Shown here: positions 1 through 5,547 of the stretch, one piece after another
Position numbering within the stretch: the stretch's first letter is position 1
Layout of the letters: each line of letters begins with the position of its first letter
From: an uncultured Butyricicoccus sp.
GTDB lineage: Bacteria; Bacillota; Clostridia; Oscillospirales; Butyricicoccaceae
NCBI GenBank assembly: GCA_900555465.1
Contig: USLE01000108.1
Coordinates: forward strand, 1 to 5,547
Length of the DNA stretch: 5,547 nt
Direction: 5' to 3'
Made by a program: the position numbers and the translations under genes
Notes under the pieces: model-generated
Database searches by the model: none
Told to the model about the DNA's origin: nothing
The model's input: the letters and a program-made list of their open reading frames with translations, nothing else

Positions 1-1417
1 ATGCGTGGCTCCACTGGGTACCCTGACGGGTGTCCTTGATTGTGACGCCCATCGCGGCCAGCTCGTCGCGGATGCGGTCGGCCTCGGCGAAGTTCTTTTC
101 CTTCTTTGCCGCCGCGCGCTGCGCGATCAGCGCCTCGATCTTCTCCGCGTCCGGGTCGGCGGCCGCGTCCTCGTGCTTCTGCACGATGTTGAGCACGCCG
201 GTCAACTCCATGAACAGCGCGTGCGCCGCGGTCAGGAACGCCTTGGTCGCGTCCTGATGCGCGCCCATGTAGGCGTTGATCTCGCGCGTCAGCTCAAAGA
301 TCGCGGAAAGTGCGTCCGCGGTGTTCAGGTCGTCGTCCATCGCGTCGATGAACTTCTGCTTGTACGCCGCGAGGGCCTCCATCTTGGCGGACTCCTCCGC
401 GGTCATCGCGTCGCCCTCCGCCTTGCTGATGCGGAACTCCATGTTATTCCGCGCCTCGTACAGGCGGGCAAGGGATGCCTTGTTCATCTCGAGCGACTCG
501 GCCGAGTAGTTGAGCGGGGTGCGGTAGTGCGCGGACAGCATGAACATGCGGATGGTCTCGTAGCCGAATTCCTTGGCCGCGTCGCGCACCATGAAGAAGT
601 TGCCCTTGGATTTGGACATCTTCTCGTTGTCAATGGTCAAAAAGCCGTTGTGCAGCCAGTAATGCGCAAAGGCGCAGCCGTTGGCGCACTCGGACTGGGC
701 GATCTCGTTCTCATGGTGCGGGAAGATGAGGTCGAGGCCGCCGGAGTGGATGTCAATGGTCGGGCCGAGGTACTTATTGACCATCGCGGAGCACTCGATG
801 TGCCAGCCCGGACGGCCCTTGCTGCCCCACGGCGTGTCCCACGCGGGCTCGCCGGGCTTGGCGGCCTTCCAGACCGCGAAGTCCATCGGGTCCTCCTTCT
901 GCTCGCCGACCGAGATGCGCGCGCCGGCCTGCAGCTCCTCCATCGGCTGGTGGCACAGCTTGCCGTAATCCGGGTCGGATTTGGTGCGGAAGTACACGTC
1001 GCCGTTCGGCGCGAGGTAGGCGTGGCCGTTGTCGAGCAGCTTCTGCACGATGTCGATGATCGCGTCCATCGTCTCGGTCGCGCGCGGGTGCACGGTCGCC
1101 TTGCCGATGCCGAGGCCCTCGGCGTCGACGTAGTATTCCTTGATATAGCGGTCCGCGATGACGTTGAAGTCCACGCCTTCTTCGTTCGCCTTGTTGATCA
1201 CCTTGTCGTCGATGTCGGTGAAGTTCTGCACGAATTTCACCTTGTAGCCGCGGTACTCAAAGTAGCGGCGCAGCAGGTCGAACACGATGAACGGGCGCGC
1301 GTTGCCGACGTGGAAGTAGTTGTACACGGTCGGGCCGCAGGAATACATTTTGACCTCGCCCGGGGTGATCGGGACGAACTCCTCCTTCTGGCGGGTCAGG
1401 GTGTTGAACAGTTTCAT
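1..1417 (-). CDS. cysS: Cysteinyl-tRNA synthetase, 3' end cut by the window
   Basis: This cytoplasmic class I aminoacyl-tRNA synthetase charges tRNA-Cys with cysteine using ATP. The frame is open from ATG at 1417 to the window edge, giving 472 complete codons. The HIGH signature is HVGN at residues 36-39, and KMSKS lies at 266-270. The zinc ligands expected of the family are all present: C27, C209, H234 and E238, the last two in PHHENE. GWHIEC (204-209) and HSGGLDL (224-230) are also typical. The C-terminal part has the usual helical tRNA-binding region and ends in GVTIKDTRQGTQW, normally within a few residues of the family's end, so only a short tail is missing. The start is fixed by AAGGAG at 1431-1426, 8 nt upstream. 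Its ATG overlaps the upstream gene's TGA by 4 nt, which suggests translational coupling. Expression should depend on the T-box leader upstream. No key residue is missing. Confidence 0.97.
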   Translation of the reverse strand, partial: MKLFNTLTRQKEEFVPITPGEVKMYSCGPTVYNYFHVGNARPFIVFDLLRRYFEYRGYKVKFVQNFTDIDDKVINKANEEGVDFNVIADRYIKEYYVDAEGLGIGKATVHPRATETMDAIIDIVQKLLDNGHAYLAPNGDVYFRTKSDPDYGKLCHQPMEELQAGARISVGEQKEDPMDFAVWKAAKPGEPAWDTPWGSKGRPGWHIECSAMVNKYLGPTIDIHSGGLDLIFPHHENEIAQSECANGCAFAHYWLHNGFLTIDNEKMSKSKGNFFMVRDAAKEFGYETIRMFMLSAHYRTPLNYSAESLEMNKASLARLYEARNNMEFRISKAEGDAMTAEESAKMEALAAYKQKFIDAMDDDLNTADALSAIFELTREINAYMGAHQDATKAFLTAAHALFMELTGVLNIVQKHEDAAADPDAEKIEALIAQRAAAKKEKNFAEADRIRDELAAMGVTIKDTRQGTQWSHA

Positions 1418-1743
1418 GGTTTTATCTCCTTTTCGGATTTGTTTACAGTTGTTTTGTCTGCCTGACGCAGTTCGGACACGCGGACGAGCTTATTTTTGCG
1501 GACAGCCACAAAAACGCGCCGCCCCGGCGTCAGCAGCGCCAGATGCTTTTTCCGGCAGGTGTACCAGCCCGCGGGCTGGCGGGTCAGCGGACGCAGGTGC
1601 ACGGAGCGGCAGATCCTGCCGGGAAAGCGGGTCTGCACCCGCGTTTCCAACACATCCGCAGCGAAGAAATCATCTGTTTCCTTGGGATCGGGTATCAATG
1701 CAAACAGCACATCGCCTGCCGTCATCAGAAGATCATCCCACAT
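1414..1743 (-). CDS. Uncharacterised 109-aa basic protein, first gene of the T-box/cysS operon
   Basis: I do not recognise this protein. ATG at 1743 is the likely start: AAAGGAG lies at 1755-1749, 5 nt upstream, and the frame further upstream is inside the T-box terminator and leader, so the longer reading is not plausible. Residues 1-30 are acidic and hydrophobic (MWDDLLMTAGDVLFALIPDP). Residues 35-90 are basic and look strand-rich, with two cysteines (C45 in GRICRS, C63 in YTCRKK) and the run GRRVFVAVRKNKLVRVSEL. The last ten residues are lysine-rich and charged, and their codons also contain the cysS ribosome binding site. There is no signal peptide or clear membrane helix. AAA and AAG are both used for lysine, whereas cysS uses mostly AAG. 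The stop TGA overlaps the cysS ATG by 4 nt, so the two are almost certainly co-translated. A role tied to cysteine supply, tRNA-Cys or the synthetase is a guess from position only. The gene is probably real; its function is unknown. Confidence 0.75.
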   Translation of the reverse strand: MWDDLLMTAGDVLFALIPDPKETDDFFAADVLETRVQTRFPGRICRSVHLRPLTRQPAGWYTCRKKHLALLTPGRRVFVAVRKNKLVRVSELRQADKTTVNKSEKEIKP

Positions 1744-1759
1744 GCTGTCTCCTTTCGTC

Positions 1760-1795
1760 AAAAAAGCCGCCTCTTTTGTCCAAAGAGGCGGCTTT
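1760..1795 (-). terminator. Intrinsic terminator of the T-box leader
   Basis: GCCGCCTCTTT (1792-1782) pairs perfectly with AAAGAGGCGGC (1776-1766) around a 5-nt loop. Three further A-U pairs can extend the base, and six U residues follow (1765-1760). The hairpin ends 5 nt before the AAAGGAG ribosome binding site of the next gene, so in the default state it would stop transcription ahead of the unknown gene and cysS. Confidence 0.94.
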
Positions 1796-1814
1796 AGGTC
1801 GCGGTTCCACTCCT
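1783..1814 (-). promoter_or_regulatory. T-box antiterminator
   Basis: AGGAG (1814-1810) can pair with CUCUU (1787-1783), and GCG (1802-1800) with CGC (1790-1788). This leaves UGGAACC (1809-1803) as the bulge that contacts the tRNA acceptor end. The 3' strand CGCCUCUU (1790-1783) is also the 5' arm of the terminator, so the two structures exclude each other, which is the expected switching logic. Confidence 0.85.
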
Positions 1815-1998
1815 GTTTCTCACTCGGATACGCTGTAACGGGCGATCCCGCGGGGCGTTTGACCCCGGTGCTCGGCGGGCGCACTTCACCGCGCCGCGCG
1901 CAAAGCCCTTCCAGCCAAAGGGGCTTCTCTCTTGGGCGCGCCGGAAAACGGCTACTCTTCCCGCGTCATCGCATAAATTGCGATCTTAATTTGTCCTT

Positions 1999-2026
1999 AG
2001 TATACCATATTATACGCGAAAGTCAA
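1999..2026 (-). promoter_or_regulatory. Sigma-A-type promoter of the T-box/cysS operon
   Basis: The -35 box is TTGACT (2026-2021). A 16-nt spacer follows, then the -10 box TATACT (2004-1999), preceded by TG one base upstream (TGG-TATACT), an extended -10. Transcription should start near 1993-1991, just ahead of the T-box leader. The local sequence is clearly more AT-rich than its surroundings. Confidence 0.85.
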
Positions 2027-2095
2027 GCGAATACCGCTGTCATACGACAAACGGACGCGCATCTGTTCCGCTGACGCAGATTTTCCACGCACTGA
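2027..2095. other. Spacer between foldback repeat and cysS-operon promoter
   Basis: I see no gene and no recognisable operator or repeat here. The stretch separates the left end of the foldback element from the -35 box, so upstream promoter contacts may sit in it, but no specific site can be named. Confidence 0.5.
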
Positions 2096-2137
2096 TTCAT
2101 AACTGCATTTTCGCGACCTGCGCGGCCTCACTGCGGG

Positions 2138-2174
2138 CAAGAAGGGGACAACCAAGGGTTTTCCCCTTCTTGCG
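2138..2174. repeat. Hairpin in left half of the foldback repeat
   Basis: GCAAGAAGGGGA pairs with TCCCCTTCTTGC. Inside it AACC pairs with GGTT after one mismatch, leaving a 3-nt loop. No U-tract follows on either strand, so it is not a standard terminator. It corresponds to the hairpin at 2407-2445 in the other half. Confidence 0.7.
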
Positions 2175-2406
2175 GGTCAACCTCTTTCCTTTAAGGCGCG
2201 CTTCGCGCGCAAGAGTAAGTGACACCTTCCGTCTGCCGCCCATTTGCCGTATCACGGTAGGCAAAACGGATGCCACACCAGAAGCGGACGCACCCCGCGG
2301 TGTGGAACCCGCCCTTCTTGCTGCTTCCGGCGGCTGGGCGGCGAGAAGTTTAGCGCCACGCACCTTTGCGCGCGCAGCGCGCCCTGAAGGAAGGGGTGGT
2401 GATTCG

Positions 2407-2445
2407 CAAGAGGCAGGGGGAACCATACGGTTCCCCCTCCTCTTG
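2407..2445. repeat. Hairpin in right half of the foldback repeat
   Basis: CAAGAGG and AGGGGGAACC (separated by one bulged C) pair with GGTTCCCCCT and CCTCTTG around the loop ATAC, about 17 bp. There is no adjacent U-tract in either direction. Its arms resemble those of the 2138-2174 hairpin, which supports common descent of the two halves. Confidence 0.75.
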
Positions 2446-2527
2446 TGCGCAGTGCGGCCGCGCAGGCCGCGAATATACCGTTAGGAAAAACGAATACGCT
2501 TCGCGTCAGCGGCAATTCACCTTCTCG

Positions 2528-2597
2528 GCCCCTACGAAATTAGCAGTATCGTGCAGCCGCACCGCTCCCCGGGCGCGCAATGCGCGCCCCTACGAAA
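2528..2597. repeat. Short palindrome flanked by a 12-bp direct repeat
   Basis: GCCCCTACGAAA occurs at 2528-2539 and again at 2586-2597. Between them GGGCGCGCA (2571-2579) and TGCGCGCCC (2581-2589) form a perfect 9-bp inverted repeat around one base. It lies 8-77 bases past the mfd stop. With no U-run on the mfd-sense strand it is more like an extragenic palindromic repeat than an intrinsic terminator, though it could still stabilise the mfd transcript end. Confidence 0.6.
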
Positions 2598-2604
2598 AAG
2601 CAAC

Positions 2605-5547
2605 TCACGCCGTTGCGGCGTACTTCTCCACCAGCGTCTCCGCCATGTCAAGCGGCTGCTCGCCCTTGTTCAGGCGCAGGGACAGGTACGGCGACGAACC
2701 CGCGTTGAGCAGCAGCCGCCCGCGGAACGCATCGTCCCCACACAGGGCGGACAGGCGCGCAAAATCGGTCTCTGCGAAGGTGAGCAGCAGGCGGCCGTCC
2801 TGCTGTTTGATCTCGGAAATGCCCTGCTCGCTCGCCTGGCTGCGCAGCAGCGCAATGTCGAGCAGCGCCACCGCCTCCGCCGGCGGCTCACCGAAGCGGT
2901 CGATCAGCTCGTCGAGCATGTCGCTCTTCTGCTCCCCGGTGCGGATGAGCGCAATGCGGCGGTACAGGTCCACGCGCTGGCCCGCGTCCGGCACATAGCT
3001 GGACGGCAGGTTCGCGGACAGCAGCAGCTCGGCTGCGCAGTCCACGCGCGGCTTGGGGGTCTCGCCCTTTTCCTCCTGCACGGCCTCCTCGAGCAGCTTG
3101 AGGTACAGGTCGTAGCCCACGCTCATCATATGGCCGGACTGCTCCGGGCCGAGCACGTTGCCCGCGCCGCGGATCTCAAGGTCGCGCATCGCGATCTTGA
3201 AGCCCGAGCCGAACGCCGCGTACTCGCGGATCGCAGACAGGCGCTTCTGCGCGATTTCGGACAGCGCCTTGCCGCGCCGGTAGCACAGATAGGCGTACGC
3301 ATGGCGCGACGAGCGCCCGACGCGGCCGCGGATCTGGTGCAGCTGGGCAAGGCCCAGATTGTCCGCGTTCTCGATGATGAGCGTATTGGCGTTCGGGATG
3401 TCGATGCCGGTCTCGATGATGGTCGTACAGACCAGAATATCGACTTCGCCGTCCGCCATCGCGTTCATGACCGCGGCGATCTCCTTCTGCGCCATTTTGC
3501 CGTGCACGATGCCGATGCGCGCGTCCGGCAGACGCTGCTGAAGCTGTGCTGCGCACCGCTCGATGGATTCTACGCGGTTGTGCAGGTAGTACACCTGCCC
3601 GCCGCGCGACAGCTCGCGCCGGATCGCGTCGAGCAGCACACCATCGTTCTGCTCGAGCACAAAGGTCTGCACCGGATGGCGGTCGAGCGGCGGCTCCTCG
3701 ATGGAGGACATGTCCCGGATGCCGGACAGCGCCATGTTGAGCGTGCGCGGGATGGGCGTCGCGGACAGGGTGAGCACGTCCACGTTCTTGGACAGCTCCT
3801 TGAGCGTCTCCTTGTGCGACACGCCGAAACGCTGCTCCTCGTCCACAACGAGCAGCCCGAGGTCTTTGAACTTGATCTTCTTGTTGAACAGCTTGTGCGT
3901 GCCGATGACGATATCCACCGAACCGGCCTCGAGCTTTTGCAGCAGCTTGGTCTGCTCCGAGCCGGTTTTGTAGCGCGTGAGCAGCTCGATGGTCACCGGA
4001 TGCCCCTGAAAGCGCTGCAGGGCGGTCAAATAGTGCTGGCGCGCGAGTACGGTGGTCGGCACGAGGATGGCCGCCTGCTTGCCCGCGAGCACGCACTTCA
4101 TCACCGCGCGCAGCGCGACCTCAGTCTTGCCGAAGCCCACATCGCCGCACAGCAGGCGGTCCATCGGGCGGTCGGACTCCATATCCATCTTGATCTCCGC
4201 GATGCAGCGCAGCTGGTCCTCGGTCTCCTCATAGGGGAAGGCGTCCTCGAACTCGCGCTGCCACGCATCGTCCGCCGGGAAGGCAAAGCCCTTGATCTTG
4301 GCGCGCTCGGCGTACAGCTTGATCAGGCCCTCGGCCAGCTCCTTGGCGGCCGCCTTGGCGCGCGCCTTGGAGCGCGACCAGTCTGCGCCGCCCAGCTTGT
4401 TCAGGCGCACGCGCTCGGGCTCGCCGCCGCCGATATATTTGGAGATCAGGTCGAGCGAGGTCGCGGGCACATACAGGAAATCCGTGCCCGCAAACGCGAT
4501 CTTGATGAAATCGCGCTCCGCGCCGTCCACGGTCATGCGCTCCATGCCCACGAAGCGGCCGATACCGTGGTGCTCGTGCACCACGAGGTCGCCCGGGGTC
4601 AGGTCGGTGAACGACTTGACGCGGTCGCGGTTGGACTTCCTGGGCGCGGCCTTTTTGCGACGCGCGAGCACCTGCCCCTCGGTGATGACCACCAGCCCGA
4701 GGTCGGGGTACTCGAAGCCCGCGGACAGCATGCCCTCCATGATGCAGACATGCCCGGCCCGGGGCAGCAGGTCGCTGATCTCGGCCTTGATGCCCGCCTC
4801 GGTCAGAGCGTCGCGCATGTTGCGGCAGCGCAGCTCGCTGCCGCATATGACCGCCACCGCGCGCCCCTGCTCGGTATAGCTGCGGATGTCGGCCGAGGCC
4901 ATGTCCAGATTGCCGCCGTAGGCGTTCATCTGGTTGGCGATGAAGTTCTCCAGATGCTGCGGCGCCAGCTCGGGGACGTTGTTCAAAAAGCTGTCCAGCC
5001 GCAGGATGGCGCGCGGCATGCGGCACAGCGCCGCAAAGTCCAGCGCGTAGCCGTCCAGCCCGGGCGGCATCTCGCCGCGCTCGAGCAGGGCGGTCACGTC
5101 GTCGCCGATGCGGGCGGTAAAATCGCGCACCGCATCGCGCAGGCGCGGCGTGTCTTCGATCAGCACGATCGCATTTTCCGGCAGGTAGTCCAGCAGCGTC
5201 GCCATCTCGGGGTAGACGAGCGGCAGGTATTTGTCCGCCGCGGGCAGGCTGCCGGTCTGCTCCAGACGCTCGGCGTCGTGCTCGATGTTGGCGGCGAGGT
5301 CCTTGTGCTTTTTGCGGCGCGTGGACAGCGTGCCGCGCACCGCCCTGGCAAGCCCATTCACGCCGCCGGGCGCGAGGTGGGGCAGGGTCTCCATGCACGG
5401 CAGGCAGCGCAGGGCCTCGACCTGCTCGAGGCGGCGCTGGCTGCCCACGTCAAAGGTCGCGATCGAGTCCACCTCGTCGTCCCAGAACTCGACGCGGTAG
5501 GGGTGCTCGGCCTGCGGCGGGAACACGTCCAGAATACCGCCGCGCAC
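2605..5547 (-). CDS. mfd: Transcription-repair coupling factor Mfd, N-terminus outside the window
   Basis: Mfd is an ATP-driven DNA translocase that pushes or releases RNA polymerase stalled at lesions and recruits UvrA for nucleotide excision repair. The window holds 980 codons to TGA at 2607-2605. The family is about 1150-1180 residues, so roughly 170-200 are missing. The first codon, GTG, is an internal valine of the conserved VRGGILDVFPP, not a start. Residues numbered from there: 1-~150, remainder of the UvrB-like damage-recognition module; ~150-300, linker domain region; ~311-375, RNA polymerase interaction domain starting SFTDLTPGDLVVHEHHGIGR; ~437-610, first helicase lobe with FPYEETEDQ, Walker A GDVGFGKTE (468-476), DEEQ (569-572) and SATPIP (595-600); ~620-800, second lobe with VHGKM, ETGIDIPNA (712-720) and QIRGRVGR (738-745), then EIRGAGNVLGPEQSGH (791-806); ~835-980, C-terminal autoinhibitory domain. 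All motifs are intact. No U-tract terminator follows the stop. Confidence 0.98.
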   Translation of the reverse strand: MRGGILDVFPPQAEHPYRVEFWDDEVDSIATFDVGSQRRLEQVEALRCLPCMETLPHLAPGGVNGLARAVRGTLSTRRKKHKDLAANIEHDAERLEQTGSLPAADKYLPLVYPEMATLLDYLPENAIVLIEDTPRLRDAVRDFTARIGDDVTALLERGEMPPGLDGYALDFAALCRMPRAILRLDSFLNNVPELAPQHLENFIANQMNAYGGNLDMASADIRSYTEQGRAVAVICGSELRCRNMRDALTEAGIKAEISDLLPRAGHVCIMEGMLSAGFEYPDLGLVVITEGQVLARRKKAAPRKSNRDRVKSFTDLTPGDLVVHEHHGIGRFVGMERMTVDGAERDFIKIAFAGTDFLYVPATSLDLISKYIGGGEPERVRLNKLGGADWSRSKARAKAAAKELAEGLIKLYAERAKIKGFAFPADDAWQREFEDAFPYEETEDQLRCIAEIKMDMESDRPMDRLLCGDVGFGKTEVALRAVMKCVLAGKQAAILVPTTVLARQHYLTALQRFQGHPVTIELLTRYKTGSEQTKLLQKLEAGSVDIVIGTHKLFNKKIKFKDLGLLVVDEEQRFGVSHKETLKELSKNVDVLTLSATPIPRTLNMALSGIRDMSSIEEPPLDRHPVQTFVLEQNDGVLLDAIRRELSRGGQVYYLHNRVESIERCAAQLQQRLPDARIGIVHGKMAQKEIAAVMNAMADGEVDILVCTTIIETGIDIPNANTLIIENADNLGLAQLHQIRGRVGRSSRHAYAYLCYRRGKALSEIAQKRLSAIREYAAFGSGFKIAMRDLEIRGAGNVLGPEQSGHMMSVGYDLYLKLLEEAVQEEKGETPKPRVDCAAELLLSANLPSSYVPDAGQRVDLYRRIALIRTGEQKSDMLDELIDRFGEPPAEAVALLDIALLRSQASEQGISEIKQQDGRLLLTFAETDFARLSALCGDDAFRGRLLLNAGSSPYLSLRLNKGEQPLDMAETLVEKYAATA

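Larger units (their letters stand above)
1760..1992 (-). promoter_or_regulatory. T-box riboswitch (leader) predicted to sense tRNA-Cys
   Basis: This untranslated leader should bind uncharged tRNA-Cys and prevent premature termination before the downstream gene and cysS. Reading the minus strand: Stem I is closed by GCGGG (1964-1960) and CCCGC (1879-1875). AAGAGTA (1959-1953) forms the 5' side of the specifier loop, and GTGAAGTGC (1889-1881) the 3' side, with TGC (Cys) at 1883-1881 followed by a purine. The distal AGAGAG lies at 1931-1926, and an apical hairpin (1926-1903) carries GGCTG, matching the GNUG-type loop. A possible Stem III is CGGGG/CCCCG (1867-1863 with 1855-1851). The conserved T-box sequence AGGAGTGGAACCGCG is at 1814-1800. 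The bulge UGGA would pair with a tRNA 3' end UCCA, meaning discriminator U73, as in bacterial tRNA-Cys. An extra 6-bp hairpin (1984-1968) precedes Stem I. Specifier assignment is inference; the T-box identity is secure. Confidence 0.93.
2096..2487. repeat. Large imperfect inverted repeat (foldback, MITE-like), ~390 bp
   Basis: The left half (2096-~2280) and the reverse complement of the right half (~2299-2487) align along most of their length. The centre is near 2291. The outer end TTCATAAC (2096-2103) matches TTCCTAAC on the opposite strand at 2487-2480. Then TTCGCG-A/G-CCTGCGCGGCC (from 2110 and from 2473) and CACTGCG follow, then GCAAGAAGGGGA versus ACAAGAGGAGGGGG. The match continues through the TTTCCTT/CTTCCTT stretch and GGCGCGCT...GCGCGCAA, and the apex carries CCACACC (2273-2279) against GGTGTGG (2299-2305). 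Each half also holds its own strong local hairpin: 2138-2174 and 2407-2445. I see no transposase and no clear target-site duplication. It could be a non-autonomous mobile element or two inverted copies of a ~190-bp repeat. Frames that cross it on either strand look non-protein-like. Confidence 0.75.

Noticed and set aside
5..1465. 486-codon open frame on the plus strand
   Set aside because: It lies antisense to cysS, which has every family motif. The frame stays open because of the GC-rich codon bias of cysS; its translation is low-complexity (rich in V, L, R, H) with no recognisable domain.
1414..1884. Longer 156-codon version of the unknown gene starting at 1884
   Set aside because: Its extra N-terminal codons would overlap the T-box sequence and the terminator. 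The ATG at 1743 has a well-placed ribosome binding site just after the terminator.
1496..2074. 192-codon plus-strand frame across the T-box leader
   Set aside because: It is antisense to the leader, the terminator and the 109-aa gene; the RNA motifs on the other strand account for the sequence.
2097..2426. 109-codon minus-strand frame in the mfd-cysS gap
   Set aside because: It lies almost entirely within the foldback repeat, has biased R/A/G/K composition and no convincing ribosome binding site. The palindromic repeat explains the sequence better.
2407..2445. Hairpin as an intrinsic terminator
   Set aside because: The stem is strong, but no run of U residues follows on either strand, and it matches a related hairpin in the other half of the foldback repeat.
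2170..2484. 104-codon plus-strand frame
   Set aside because: It is also within the foldback repeat, overlaps other equally weak frames on both strands, and its composition is not protein-like.
2366..2998. 210-codon plus-strand frame
   Set aside because: It runs from the repeat region into the antisense of mfd; the serine/arginine-rich translation is a shadow of mfd codons.
3176..5398. Long alternative minus-strand frames inside mfd
   Set aside because: They are arginine/alanine-rich out-of-frame readings of a complete, motif-rich mfd sequence.
5545..5547. GTG at the window edge as the mfd start codon
   Set aside because: It encodes the internal valine of the conserved VRGGILDVFPP segment; the family has well over 150 residues before it.

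Overview
The window looks like a piece of chromosome from a GC-rich member of the Clostridia. The base composition is about 60% GC judged by eye, the genes are preceded by AGGAG-type ribosome binding sites, and a T-box tRNA-sensing leader is present. The style of the encoded proteins fits the Oscillospirales/Ruminococcaceae type of gut Firmicutes, but that placement is inference and no species is claimed. All supported genes lie on the minus strand, so transcription runs from high to low coordinates.

Region by region in the direction of transcription: (1) 5547-2605 is the C-terminal five-sixths of mfd, the transcription-repair coupling factor; its N-terminus lies outside the window. (2) 2604-2027 carries no convincing gene. 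It holds a small perfect palindrome flanked by a 12-bp direct repeat (2528-2597) and a ~390-bp imperfect inverted repeat (2096-2487) whose two halves are diverged inverted copies of each other. (3) A strong sigma-A-type promoter (2026-1999) starts a T-box leader (about 1992-1760) that ends in an intrinsic terminator. (4) A 109-codon gene of unknown function (1743-1414) follows, and its stop overlaps the start of (5) cysS, cysteinyl-tRNA synthetase (1417 to beyond position 1), which runs off the window only a few codons before its expected end.

Functionally the window has two units. Mfd removes RNA polymerase stalled at DNA lesions and recruits nucleotide excision repair. The second is an amino-acid-responsive operon: the T-box leader should sense uncharged tRNA-Cys and let transcription continue into the unknown gene and cysS when charged tRNA-Cys is scarce. 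The T-box bulge UGGA complements a tRNA ending UCCA (discriminator U73, as in tRNA-Cys), and a UGC codon lies in the predicted specifier loop, which agrees with the downstream gene.

The least explained items are the uncharacterised gene placed first in the cysteine-responsive operon and the large foldback repeat between the two units. I see no complete new multi-gene system here.
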